Below, in pieces: positions 23,799 to 35,476 of a stretch of 64,000 bases of DNA (the stretch's first letter is position 1; every line of letters begins with the position of its first letter). A program made the translations under genes and the position numbers. This stretch comes from Craterostigma plantagineum (lineage: Eukaryota; Streptophyta; Magnoliopsida; Lamiales; Linderniaceae), in the NCBI GenBank assembly GCA_027422505.1, contig JAPQWV010000001.1, positions 62,001 to 126,000 of the forward strand, written 5' to 3'. Under the pieces are notes generated by a model. It had not been told where the DNA came from and made no database searches. It worked only from the letters and a program-made list of their open reading frames with translations.

Positions 23799-26437
23799 AT
23801 GATGAAAAAGAAGAAGTGGGAGATGAAGAAGTGGACTGGTGGAGTGGTGATACTAATCCTTGGTTTCATTTTAGTTGTCAGCTATACATTCATCGGAAAA
23901 TCCGAATCTCCGGCGAAACAGTCCGCCTACGACTTTTTCCATCCGAATTCAGATGACAACGGCGGCGAAAAAAGTAAGTCAAGCGAAGCAAACTCAGTAG
24001 AGCTAGAGCTAAATATTACTACTACTAGATCAAAGCCAAGATTTAGATATGTCGAAGGTTTGGATGATTTGTACAGTTTGATTGATAATGTTACCGTTAA
24101 GCATCACTCTAAAGTGTTTCGAGCATCGACCCACATGAGATCTCTGTTCCCACGATCTGATTCTTTGCCTGAAACGGCCCAAGGGATTAAAGAAGCCGTA
24201 GCAATGTTGAAAGATTTGCTTTTGATGATTGAGAATGACGGCGATGAAGCTTCGAAGAAGGGTGATAATGTGGATGAATCTTGCCCTCGGTTTGTTAAGA
24301 ATCCATTGAATGGTACTACGTCAACGAAGAACGATGGCTCTATAGGTATCCCTTGTGGACTAGTCGAAGATTCCTCTGTTACCGTAATTGGAGTGCCTGA
24401 TTCCAAGCAGAGCACCTTTCAGATCGAATTGATAGGATCGCAGCTAGAAGACGACGAAATCGAGCCTCCTATTGTGTTTCAATACAACGTTTCTTTGCCT
24501 GGAGAGAATCTGACGGTGGAGCCTTTTATCAGTCAGAATTCATGGACTCGAGAAACTGGGTGGGGCAAGGAGGAGAAATGCCCTGATAATGGCTCCTCTG
24601 AAATGCAGATAGGTAGGCATATGTTCTTCATTCTTGTTTAATTCCTATCAAGAAAAAGCTGTCTTTTAAGCATATAGTTGGACTAAAAAAAGATCATTGA
24701 TGTTGATAACGATTCCACCGCGAAAATCCTCGATATAAGTCGAATAAGCAATTGGATTAAATGCTCTGTTTTTTTTTCTGAATCTGATCATGCTCGTTGC
24801 TTAGGAGTTCTAACAAGACTTGCTTTTCTTGTCAGTTGATGGATTGGTTAAGTGCAATGCACAGATTGCTCGAAGGGCAGCAGAAGATAAACGAAATCAA
24901 AGTCAAACTGTTGTTGCGAATTCGACCCGCATTTCAGAAAGGAGTTCACATTCGAGCACTGCCATCCACTTCGTCGAGGGCAATCCCTTTACAGCCACAG
25001 TATGGGCAGGTAATGAGGGATTCCACATGACAGTGAATGGAAGACACGAGACATCTTTTCAATACAGAAAGGTAATGAATAACGACTTCATAGCTAATTA
25101 TTACATCAGTACGTAGTTTCAAATATAGCTCATGTAAAACTGACGTGTTATAGAGGATCGCAGAGACTCGAGCCTTGGCTGGTTAATAAGGTCAAAGTGA
25201 AAGGTGGAGTGACGATTGTATCCCTTCTAGCAAAGGGATTGCCCGTTGCTGAGGAAGTGGATTTAGTCCCCGACGTTCAACAACTGAAAGCTCCGTTGAT
25301 TTCTAAGAAAAGGCTAACGCTGCTTATTGGGGTTTTCTCCATTGGCAATAACTTCGAAAGGCGCATGGCTTTGAGGAGAACGTGGATGCAGTACGAGCCT
25401 ATACGGTCTGGGAATGTTGCTGTTCGCTTCCTCATTGGACTTGTGAGTAATATGTAGATACTAAACATCATATTGAGGTTAATCCTTCATTACATTAATA
25501 CGAAAAGTGCTCTTCTTACATCCCCAATACACTCTCCAAACCTGCACAGCACAAGAATAAAGAGGTGAACTTCAAGCTTTGGAGAGAAGCTGAAACGTAC
25601 GGTGATATCCATCTGATGCCCTTCGTCGATTATTACAGCCTTCTTACGTACAAAACCATTGCGATTTTCACTATGGGGGTATGCATCCCTTTATGATTGA
25701 TTCTCTGTAATGCGAGTCTTTAAGTGTTATTGCTGGCCAATAATCAAATATTTACACAAATAGACGAAGATTCTACCTGCAAAGTACATCTTGAAGATTG
25801 ACGATGATGCCTTCATAAGGGTAGACGTGGTTTTAGCGAGTCTCAAAGAAAAATCATCTAATGGACTTCTTTACGGTCATATATCCTACGACTCCGAGCC
25901 TCACAGGGACAAGGACAGTAAGTGGTTTGTTAGTGAAGAGGTACGAAACGATCAATCTATTACATGTAATCTTAGACGCTCGCTTTGTAATAAGTATTGC
26001 CCTCGTCTTGCATAGGAATGGCCGCATTCATCTTATGCTCCGTGGGCCCACGGTCCAGGCTACATAGTTTCCCAAGATATAGCAAGATTTATAGTTCAAG
26101 GCCAAGAAAAGAAGGAGCTCATGGTAAATTTCTTAGTTTTCTCGGCGCTTCTTTCGACCCTTTTTTTTCCATGGCTGATGTTTTTTGACATTGTGACGAA
26201 ATTCTTCGAACTTTCGACGATGGGTAGTTGTTTAAGCTCGAAGACGTTGCGGTGGGGATATGGGTTGAGCTGTTTAAAAAGAACAGCGGTCGAAAGGTCG
26301 AGTACGTTCACGACGAGCGATTTTACAACGCTGGGTGCGAATCGAATTACATTTTGGCTCATTACCAAAGTCCGAGGATGATTTTGTGCTTGTGGGAGAA
26401 GCTGCAGAAAGAGAACAAACCTGAATGCTGCGACTGA
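23799..26437 (+). CDS. GALT3: Hydroxyproline O-galactosyltransferase, GALT3-like (GT31 plus galectin domain)
   Basis: Adds the first galactose to hydroxyproline of arabinogalactan proteins in the Golgi (family knowledge). Seven exons: 23799-24612, 24836-25071, 25164-25442, 25550-25678, 25764-25940, 26016-26123 and 26228-26437, all GT-AG, joining to 650 residues. The start is the first in-frame ATG ([15 protein letters not shown]); codons before it are GTG-initiated only. Domains: short cytosolic tail, signal anchor about 14-33, stem, galectin-like domain about 180-390 ([15 protein letters not shown] onward), then GT31 catalytic domain with RRTWMQYE, the metal-binding KIDDDAF (Asp499-501) and [13 protein letters not shown]-type N-terminus resembles Arabidopsis GALT3 as I remember it. 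Subfamily assignment is moderate; family is firm. Confidence 0.9.
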
Positions 26438-26573
26438 GTTAAAAAGAAAGGCTTCTTTTTTACTTTCTAAATATGCTGCTTAGTAAATTAGTAATAGTTA
26501 GTGTTGTGATTATGCACCGTTCTTCTCAGTCTCCCATTTTTGTTCAAGTTGTTGGAAGACATTTATCATTATA

Positions 26574-26824
26574 CTCCCTCTCTTCTAAAAAGAAAGAAAG
26601 TTTAAATTTTTTTTACGCATATTAAGACATGGGTTAAAATGTCTTTTATACCCCTCATTAATTATTTGTCATGTAGTTGTTATTTTTTTATTGAAACTTG
26701 TGTTGTTATTTAATATGGGGGCAATTTTGGAAATTTACACATATATTTTTTAAAATCCCAACGACTTTCTTTTGAGAACAAAAAAAAGATACGTAGAACG
26801 ACTTTCTTTTTAGAACAGATGGGG
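26574..26824. mobile_element. Stowaway-like MITE
   Basis: 251 bp flanked by TA. The left end begins CTCCCTCTCTTCTAAAAAG and the right end is close to its complement (CTTTCTTTTTAGAACAG..GGGG). It lies about 140 bp downstream of the galactosyltransferase stop, so it may fall in that gene's 3' flank. Confidence 0.8.
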
Positions 26825-27040
26825 TATGATTTAATTTCACACGCCTCCCAATATAATTATCAACAACCAATTAGATTAAATAAATTGAAGATTGATATTG
26901 AGTGGAATTTGGGATGATTTTATTTGAGTTCGAGGATTAATGGTGCAATGCAAGTCATGGCAGATTGAGAAAAAAAATCTACAAATACATATATGTATAT
27001 AATAAAAATGATGGATATTGCTACGGCAGCAGGCCGAAAT

Positions 27041-27126
27041 GGCCCAATTTTATGAGGGCCCATTAACATAAGCCCAATAAACAACCTATATTAGATGTCC
27101 ATCGCTGTTTATAGCAGAAAACCCTA
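27041..27126 (+). promoter_or_regulatory. Site II elements and telo-box of the uS19 gene
   Basis: GGCCCA at 27041-27046, GGGCCCA at 27056-27062 and AGCCCAA near 27071, followed by AAACCCTA (telo-box) at 27119-27126. Site II plus telo-box is the recurrent promoter layout of plant ribosomal protein genes, driving expression in cycling cells. No TATA box is needed in this class. Confidence 0.8.
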
Positions 27127-27175
27127 GCCGTATCTTTCAGTGAGGTTTTCAGCTTCCATCGCAAACGAATCAACC

Positions 27176-28269
<1,094 letters not shown>

Positions 28270-28666
28270 GAGTATCCACTGATGAGAGCTCGCTCGGTCT
28301 TGCATGTTTTTTCTGACTTTTTAAACGTTTTATGAACTTATGCTGCTCGGTTTTTCTTATTTGTTCTCTGGTTTTTGTTGACTTCGATCATCATTGAGAA
28401 GATTTGAGAACCAATTTTTGTGTTTCGGATTTTGCATTTCTATTGAAATATAAAATATCAGAAGATTTATTAAGGATTTACATGATATGTGAATTCCAAT
28501 AATATTCCAGAGATATCCACAAAGCTATTTTACGATTTCACGTGTCCCTTTTTCAAGCCACCCAGTGGAGATCATTTATTACATCAATAAACAGAAGTTT
28601 TCGTCACCGCCCAATAACATTACAGCAAACGGAAGATTTCTATTTGAGGATTAAATATTGAAAGCC
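28270..28666. other. Intergenic spacer
   Basis: Holds the 3' end of the uS19 transcript and the upstream region of the fibrillin gene. No further gene or clear regulatory element was seen. Confidence 0.5.
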
Positions 28667-31142
28667 ATGGCTGGTGTGGTTCCATTAACAAGCTCTGCTC
28701 TGTTTGTCCCGACAAGCCCATCAAATGCCAGTTCAAGTTCTATTACACCCTTCCATTGCAATCTCTCAAGAACCCATAGAACAAAAACTGGGAGTAGACT
28801 ACCGCCGAAACGCCTCGACATTACAAAGAAAAGCTTCGTCTGCAACTCGTCGTCCGATGAAGTGGAACTCATCGAGCCGAAGGCTCTATTACCAGAACCA
28901 AAAGATGACCCTATCGGCGACCTCAAATTCAAGTTGCTGGTCTGAATAATCCCCAACTCCATTTTCGTCTCATTTCTTCTTCGTCTAATAAAAACAAAAT
29001 GCCTGCTTTATTTATTGCTCTAATCTTTCCAAGATTGTAGCCTTTGTTTGTTATAATCTGAGGATGTTTCTACTTCTATTCTGTCCCATCGATTGAGCTT
29101 TTGCAGAGTGCTGTTTCTGGGTTGAACAGAGGCCTCGCGGCCAGCGAAGACGACTTGAGAAAAGCAGAAGATGCTGCGAAAGAGCTCGAATCTCGGGCCG
29201 GGCCCCTCGACCTATCGTCGAGCATCGATCAACTTCAAGGAAGGTGGAAACTCATCTACAGCAGTGCATTCTCCTCTCGTACCCTCGGAGGCAGTCGCCC
29301 TGGCCCGCCAACGGGCCGTCTTCTTCCCATAACCCTCGGCCAGGTACTACATCCTTCGTTCGGGTCTTTAAAAAATGGCATTTGACTCGGGATTATTTAA
29401 GAAAATTTCTTTGACATGATCAACGTTAAAAATATAGTCTCCAAATGTAAATTGACTTTAATGCCCTTACTAATCGGCTCCCAAAAAATGCGAAGTCTCT
29501 TGCTACATAGCACGGGTCCCCTAAGCAGGGGGCCAGTGCTATGCTGCGGCGCAGGAGACCTGCCCATGCACGGCACGGAACCCGTACTATCTAGCAGGGA
29601 CCCGCGCATGCTAGCAGGTATGTTGCGGCGCAGGAGACCTGCCCATGCACGGCAGGGAACCCGTGCTATCTAGCAGGGGACCCGCGCATGCTAGCAGGGG
29701 ACTCGTCCATGCTGTGCTGTGCCTACTGCAGCAGGAGACCGCCCATGCTGGGCAGGGAACCCGTGCTATATAGCAGGGGACCCGCTCATTTACGACACAC
29801 GGGTCTCCTGCTAGCATGAGCGGGTCCCCTGCTATATAGCACAGACCCCCTACCGAGGTCCCATGCGTCTGGTCAGCCTTATATAAAAAAATATGTGTTC
29901 GAAATTTGAACCCACGACCTACTACTTGAACGTCTGACTACACAACCATGCACTACACCCCACCCACCCACCTAACTCTAACGCGGTCCCGATTTAACAT
30001 ATTGGTTTTTAGTGTGGAAAAAGACACCCTGTAAAAAGACGAAAATGCTCTTAAATTGAAGGCTACTTTTTAAAAAGTAAAATCGAGCAGCTCGATTTTA
30101 CTTTTTAAAAAGTAGCCTTCAATTTAAGGGTATTTTCGTCTTTTTACTGGGTGTCTTTTTCCACAGTAGAAAGCTCGATTTTACTTTTTAAAAAGTAGCC
30201 TTCAATTTAAGGGTATTTTCGTCTTTTTACTGGGTGTCTTTTTCCACAGTAGAAATCAATATGTTAAATTGGGACCCCTGCCAAGCATGTGCGGGTCTCC
30301 TGCTGCAGTAGACACTACACAGTATGGGTAGGTCCCCTACTAGCATGCGCGGGTCCCCTGGTCCCCTGTAGCATGGGTAGGTCTCCTGTACCTACTGCAG
30401 CAAGAGACCCGCCCATGCATGGCAGGGACCCGTGCTATATAACAGGGGACCCGCGTATGCTAGCAGGGGATCCGCTCATTTGCTGCACAGCATGGGCGGG
30501 CCTCCTACAGCATCGTACTGGCCCCTGCTTAGGGACCCGTGCTATGAGCAAGGGACCCCGCATTTTTTAGGGACCCATTAGTAAGAGCATTAAAGTCATT
30601 TTACATTTGGAGGTTATTTTTTTAACGTTGACCATGTCAAATGCCATTTTCTTAAAAAATCCTCCTTCGTTCGACCCAACGTCCCTTTCTTTTTCTTTCC
30701 GAAACTTAAACAAAATCATTCGTAGGTATTCCAAAGAATCGACGTGCTTAGCAAAGATTTCGACAACATAGTCGATCTTGAGCTCGGCGCGCCGTGGCCT
30801 CTGCCGCCCCTCACGGTGACGGCGACCTTGGCTCACAAATTCGAACTCATAGGTAGGTATAGTTAGTTAGCAGTTGTGCTTCGAATGTTCATTCGATTTT
30901 CGTCGAACTGTGGTAATAATATTTCGATGACAGGAATCAGAAATGTGAAGATAACATTCGAGAAAACGACGGTTAAAACGACGGGGAACTTATCGCAGCT
31001 TCCGCCATTGGACCTTCCTCGACTGCCCGATGCAGTTAGGCCTAACACGGGCAGCGGTGAATTCGAAGTTACGTATTTGGACTCTGATACTCGTATAACT
31101 CGAGGAGATAGAGGGGAGTTGAGGGTATTTGTCATTTCGTAA
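28667..31142 (+). CDS. FBN6: Plastid-lipid-associated protein (fibrillin), FBN6-like
   Basis: Four exons: 28667-28939, 29107-29343, 30726-30852 and 30934-31142, all GT-AG, joining to 281 residues. The start is MAGVVPLTSS; the Ser/Thr/Arg-rich first 55-60 residues look like a chloroplast transit peptide. The PAP/fibrillin domain follows: LQGRWKLIYSSAFSSRTLGG, TLGQVFQRIDVLSKDFDNIV, LTVTATLAHKFELIG and the terminal RITRGDRGELRVFV. The LGAPWPLPPL segment and the short C-terminus match the Arabidopsis PAP6/FBN6 type as I recall it; members associate with plastid membranes and plastoglobules and bind small lipids. Intron 2 is 1382 bp because a 1.3 kb transposon lies inside it; without it the intron would be about 80 bp. 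Confidence 0.92.
29904..29958 (-). other. tRNA-like segment (pol III A and B box) inside the element
   Basis: On the minus strand GTAGTGCATGG (29946-29957) resembles an A box and GTGGGTTCAA (29906-29915) a B box. The spacing is tRNA-like, and the segment matches the better preserved one at 53880-53946. It is not a tRNA gene; it looks like a SINE or tRNA-derived head captured by the element. Confidence 0.55.
30013..30256. repeat. Near-perfect palindrome with duplicated arm
   Basis: 30013-30164 folds into a hairpin with arms of about 73-75 bases centred near 30089 (arm landmarks GGAAAAAGACACCC, AAATTGAAGGCTAC and TTTTTAAAAAGT). The right arm is then repeated directly at 30172-30256, with a period of 83. 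Mismatches between the arms are very few. Confidence 0.9.
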
Positions 31143-31682
31143 AATTTTCTCGTATGTAATGATGATTTGCACGGATTATTTGTATAGAGATTTGATTGAG
31201 CAGATTGAATTTAAAGCTTTTTGCTACAAGGTGCTGATTGAGCAGAAATGAGAGCAGGTTTCTTTTACTTCGTATCGTCGGTTATTCAGATGAATGAATG
31301 CGTTTTGTTCGCTTTCTGTTCCTAAGATTTTGTTTCTTTTTGCTTATGAGGAATCTCTTTTATTTGGTCTTTTGCAATCATTTTGGTCTGCGGAGAGCTA
31401 TTAAAGACGACGTTACAATGATGTCTTCCTTACATTCTGTATTCTGTTGCTGAAAAGAAAAAGAACTGAAAGGTTCAATAAATGAGTTCAGACAAAGAAA
31501 GAGTTAATGGCTGGTTCATACAACCACATTAACTCAAGCCTCATCCAGAAAGAAAAACAAACCAGCAACTCAATAAAACTTCATAGATTTGATCAAATGG
31601 TCTGAAAATACAAACCAAAAACACCGAAAAGAAAAAAAAAAACCCAGCAAAACACCATGCAGCAAATTCAGAAATTATCAAA
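31143..31682. other. Convergent intergenic spacer
   Basis: Lies between the 3' ends of the fibrillin and C2H2 genes. No gene seen; presumably 3'UTRs and polyadenylation regions of both. Confidence 0.5.
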
Positions 31683-32162
31683 TCAAAGCCTCAGCGTCAG
31701 ATCGATCTCATCTACGTTCTTCTTCTTTTCACCCTCCTCGTTGTCGCTAATCACGATGATTTCCTGGGCGGGAATTTTCGTCGGCTCAAAACGAGGCTTC
31801 TTATAACCAGAGAAAAGCCCTCCACTTGCCCTTTCTTGCACGTTCAACATCAATGGCATTTGATTCCTTGAAGGAAATCCACGAACAACGCTCCTTGCAC
31901 TGAGTGGTGGGGACAGAGGGGAATCAGCTGCCCTTTTCTTAACCATGGTTGAACGGCTGATGGGCGGTGAAAGGGGTAAGAGCGTAACTGTCTTTTCCAC
32001 GGAGGGTGGAGGAAGAGGGGAGAAATTCGAATCTACATCCTGAAGGTGGCATTCATAGTGAAACACAAGGCTTACGTTATCAAAGAAAATTTTATCACAC
32101 ACACGACAGGCTATTAGCGTTGCGCGCCTACTCGTGGGCGTTATTAGACTTCTACGTTCCAT
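31683..32162 (-). CDS. Small single-C2H2 protein with C-terminal EAR motif
   Basis: Single exon, 159 residues from MERRSLITPTS. One zinc finger of spacing C-x2-C-x12-H-x3-H (CRVCDKIF..HYECH) is near residues 20-40, without the QALGGH core of most plant C2H2 regulators. The middle is rich in Pro/Ser and basic patches (TMVKKRAADSP). The end reads DEIDLTLRL, an LxLxL-type EAR repression motif that recruits TOPLESS co-repressors in other proteins. The open frame extends upstream to 32285, but that stretch contains the TATA box, so the shorter start is chosen. Likely a nuclear transcriptional repressor; exact family not recognised. A fragment of its 3' end recurs at 35477-35588. Confidence 0.75.
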   Translation of the reverse strand: MERRSLITPTSRRATLIACRVCDKIFFDNVSLVFHYECHLQDVDSNFSPLPPPSVEKTVTLLPLSPPISRSTMVKKRAADSPLSPPLSARSVVRGFPSRNQMPLMLNVQERASGGLFSGYKKPRFEPTKIPAQEIIVISDNEEGEKKKNVDEIDLTLRL

Positions 32163-32260
32163 GGTAATGAGAATGAGAGTGTAGACCAACAACTTAATAA
32201 AGAGGTTTAAAGAGCTAATCGACTGGAAAACACTGCATTGGGTCATCAGTAAAAAACCGA

Positions 32261-32268
32261 ATTTATAG
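32261..32268 (-). promoter_or_regulatory. TATA box of the C2H2/EAR gene
   Basis: CTATAAAT on the minus strand, about 100 bases upstream of the chosen ATG (32162). It argues against initiation at the in-frame ATG at 32285, which lies upstream of it. Confidence 0.7.
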
Positions 32269-32289
32269 GGGGGAAAAGGTAGCATGCCA

Positions 32290-33663
32290 TTCGAATGCCG
32301 ACCTGTCTTTTCTGGTGCATGAAATTAAAAGATTTCCTGAACTTACTGTAGAATACAATCTGTAACAACTACATTGAATGAATTTGTAAAGTCGATTGTA
32401 TTCATCTTACCTAACGGCTAGCTAATCATTTCAAAATTCAAAGCAAAGAATTTGCTAACCAGGAAACTGTGAATCCGAAACTAACTGGATTGCGATGAAC
32501 GTGATGTGGCCATAATCACTATTAAATATTTCCCTCGAGATTTCCAAGAAGATTATGTCTTTCCTACTAAGTAAAGATTTTAACAACAGGTAGATTTTTT
32601 TTAAGTAATACTTTAGATAATGTGGATTCGTCGACACGTGCACAAATATGTAATTGCCTTAGTAATAGTGACTATGCAAGCTATATGAGACAACAGCAAA
32701 TCATGGTTGCATATGAGAAACAAATAACAGAGATAAAGAGTCATGCCATCCTAAAAAATGACTTTAGAGATGGGTGCTGTCAAATGAACACATTCTATTT
32801 TCAACCACGGATCTTTCTGAATCATGTTTGATTGGAAAAGGTCAACGTTTAGTCAGTGATGCAGGGAAGAACAGATCATTCTTGATTGAGTGTAATTGCT
32901 TCGATTTGATCTCCAAAGGAAAAATCAAGCTCAAGGTACTACTGCTCTTGACAATTAAGTGCAGGGCAATAGGGATCAGGCAAACGAAAGTAATTCAGGA
33001 TTGTTAGTATGTATTAAGCAACACAGAGAGTAGAATGTAATTCACCAAAACTGTGAAGCGAAAAAAAGGTACAATTCAATCCAATTCTGAAATAGGTAAA
33101 ACTCACAAGCTTCTCTATTTTTGCCTGTCCTTCAACCCATCAAAGGGCTATTGAATTGGTATATTACCACTATAGTTCCTTCATTCCGCAGCCAACACTA
33201 AAGAATTAACTAAGCGTGGAGCTGCGGATTCAAGTACTGCTTAAAATCATCTTTCGGCCCCTAATTCACCATCACCGATACTCAGCTTCCAAATTTAAAG
33301 TCACAGATTCTACAGATTGACTCATTACAAGCTAGCAACAGTGACATGATGACAATAGCTTCTTTTTATCCGGACAATCTAATATCTCAAACAAGTGCAA
33401 TTTGAAGAAGGAAAAAGCTTTTACCTGATTAATTTTCTTGTGTTAATACAAAGATGATAGCCATTGCGATTGCATTTCGAGCTCCGCCGGCGCATGGCGA
33501 GGCGATGCATCTTTGAATCGGAGGTTTCTATTGCTCGATATCGAATTTCCCGGTGTTTTAGATAAGAAGAGTCGAGTTAGATCATTTTATCCATTTAAAA
33601 TTATATTATTTTACTTATTATTTTTTTGGGGAATTTAATATTGATTTACGTAACTTGCTCATC
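32290..33663. other. Intergenic spacer between divergent genes
   Basis: About 1.4 kb without a recognisable gene. Short open frames (60-77 codons) have no family features. It should contain the PPR promoter; the stretch near 33470-33560 is locally GC-richer and could hold a transcription start. Confidence 0.45.
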
Positions 33664-33729
33664 ATGTATTTGATGGAAGTCTTGAGTGAAAGAGTGTTTG
33701 CATGGAGGCACAAGCATGGCGAATCTTGA
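33664..33729 (+). other. Upstream open reading frame overlapping the PPR start
   Basis: ATG codons at 33664 and 33673 share one frame that ends at TGA 33727-33729, overlapping the PPR ATG (33716) in another frame. It encodes at most 21 residues. If the transcript starts upstream of it, ribosomes must bypass it to translate the PPR protein. Transcription start not known. Confidence 0.5.
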
Positions 33730-35428
33730 CGCAGACCCACGCATCGTCCACGCACAAGCCATCAAACAAACGCCGGGAGACTCGCCGGCCGCCTTCAATC
33801 ATCTAATCACTCTCTACTCCAATTCAAACCTCCATAGCTACGCCCTTCGCCTCTTCAACTCCATCCCTAACCCAAACACAGTCACATGGACTTCAATCAT
33901 CTCTGCATTCTCCCCTTCGCACACCTCCGCGGCCCTCTTCGCATCCATGCTCCGCCACCACGGCAGAGCGCTCCCCAACGCCCGAACGATCGCCACTCTT
34001 CTCAAGACCTGCGCTTCACTGCCCAGCTTCCCGCTCGGCCTACAGCTGCATTCCATGTCCGCCAAGCTCTGCTTTTGCGAGAATCCGTTCGTGGGGTCAG
34101 GTCTTGTGTCTGTGTACTGCAAGATGCGGGATTCGGATAGTGCGAGTAAGGTATTCGATGAAATGTCCGAAAGAGACGAGGTGTGCTACGGGGCCCTGAT
34201 TAATGGGCTGGCGAGGAACAATCGGCCCGTCGAGGCATTGAGGTTCTTCGTGGATATGATGAGGGAAGGGATTTGCTCGACGGCGTACAGTGTCACGGGG
34301 GAGTTGTGTGTGATCGCAAACTCAGCGATGCTCGAGCAAAGTCGGGCCATTCACGGGCACGCTGTTGTGACTGGTTTAGGATCTGATTGTTACGTAGGAA
34401 CTGCTTTGGTGGACGGGTATGGAAAATGCGGGGTCGTAGACGATGCAAGGAAGGTGTTCGATGAATTCCTATCAGAGGCAACGAGTGCGTTGCCCCTATG
34501 GAACGCATTGATGTCAGGCTATGCACAAAGAGGGTGCACAGAGGAAGTTGTTCAGCTTTTCGCTTCCGTGGAAGCTCATGGCCTAAACCCCGACGAATGC
34601 ACCTTCCTGGCAGTTCTAACCGCATTTTGCAACGCAAGTACGGTGGAGGAAACTGAGATTTGGTTCGATAAAATGAGCAGTTGCTACGAATTGGAGCCAA
34701 AGATTGAACACTACACTTGTTTAGTAAGTACATTGGCTAGAGCAGGAGAATCAGAGAAAGCTGAGGGCATCATTTTAAATATGCCCTACAAGGCTGATGC
34801 AGCAATTTGGCGCGCCTTGCTGTCGACTTGCCCGAGCGACGACAGAAATGTGGGCCAGGCTTGGAGAATCGCCCATAAATTGCTGGAGATTGATCCCAGC
34901 GACGACTCAGCGTACATGATCTTGGCCAACAAGTTTGCAAGTGCTGGGGAATGGGATGAGGTCAAGAGAGTGAGGAAGACGATGAAGGAGAGAGGCGTGA
35001 GGAAAGAGATTGGTCGAAGTTGGATTGACACGAAGGGTTTGATACACGTGTTCTTCGCCGGCGATGGAAGGCATGCTAGGAAGAACGAGATATACGCTAA
35101 GCTTGAAGAGATTACGGGCATGATTGAGAAGCTCGGCTACGTGCCTGATTGGGGCGACATGTGGCACGATGAGGTGGACGATAGGGATAAACGAGGGCTG
35201 ATTAGGTATCACAGCGAGAAATTGGCCCTTGCTTTTGGGCTTTTGGACGGCGTTACGCCTTCGGGGAAACCGCTGAGGATTGTGAAGAACCTTAGGATGT
35301 GTAAGGATTGTCATCAGGCGTTTAAGTATGTTAGCCTTGTTTGTGTTGATAGGGAGATTATTGTGAGAGATGCTCATAGGTACCATTGCTTCTTCAATGG
35401 GAGCTGCACTTGTGCTGATTCTTGGTAG
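33716..35428 (+). CDS. DYW-class pentatricopeptide repeat protein
   Basis: Intronless, 570 residues. PPR motifs of the P-L-S type fill about residues 25-370 (for example AFNHLITLYSNS, TWTSIISAFS, YGALINGLARN and WNALMSGYAQRG). They are followed by E/E+ motifs and a DYW deaminase domain. The domain keeps the cytidine-deaminase zinc site (YHSEKLALAFGLL and CKDCH) and the second site (HRYHCFFNGSCTCAD), but ends DSW instead of the eponymous DYW. Members edit specific C residues in plastid or mitochondrial RNA; the target cannot be read from here. The codons before the ATG at 33716 start only with GTG, and no clear transit peptide is seen, so the N-terminus may be mis-called. Its 3' half is duplicated at 40520-42084. 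Confidence 0.93.
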   Translation: MANLDADPRIVHAQAIKQTPGDSPAAFNHLITLYSNSNLHSYALRLFNSIPNPNTVTWTSIISAFSPSHTSAALFASMLRHHGRALPNARTIATLLKTCASLPSFPLGLQLHSMSAKLCFCENPFVGSGLVSVYCKMRDSDSASKVFDEMSERDEVCYGALINGLARNNRPVEALRFFVDMMREGICSTAYSVTGELCVIANSAMLEQSRAIHGHAVVTGLGSDCYVGTALVDGYGKCGVVDDARKVFDEFLSEATSALPLWNALMSGYAQRGCTEEVVQLFASVEAHGLNPDECTFLAVLTAFCNASTVEETEIWFDKMSSCYELEPKIEHYTCLVSTLARAGESEKAEGIILNMPYKADAAIWRALLSTCPSDDRNVGQAWRIAHKLLEIDPSDDSAYMILANKFASAGEWDEVKRVRKTMKERGVRKEIGRSWIDTKGLIHVFFAGDGRHARKNEIYAKLEEITGMIEKLGYVPDWGDMWHDEVDDRDKRGLIRYHSEKLALAFGLLDGVTPSGKPLRIVKNLRMCKDCHQAFKYVSLVCVDREIIVRDAHRYHCFFNGSCTCADSW

Positions 35429-35476
35429 GTTGCCGACTTTGTTTGCATGGAGATATGGTTGAATTTTTATTCGCTA

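Larger units (their letters stand above)
29363..30662. mobile_element. Mutator-like non-autonomous element in fibrillin intron 2
   Basis: Flanked by an 11-bp direct repeat TCCTTCGTTCG (29352-29362 and 30663-30673), the size expected for Mutator-like target duplications. Long imperfect terminal inverted repeats share AAAATGGCATTTGACAT, GGTCAACGTTAAAAA and CTCCAAATGTAAA-like strings. The interior is made of many short inverted copies of GCGGGTCCCCTGCTAGCATG-like strings, a 150-bp palindrome and a tRNA-like segment. No coding capacity. A related, shorter copy is at 53740-54225. Confidence 0.8.

Noticed and set aside
32163..32285. N-terminal extension of the C2H2/EAR protein starting MLPFPPYKF
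   Set aside because: The stretch contains the TATA box, so it is promoter DNA open by chance.
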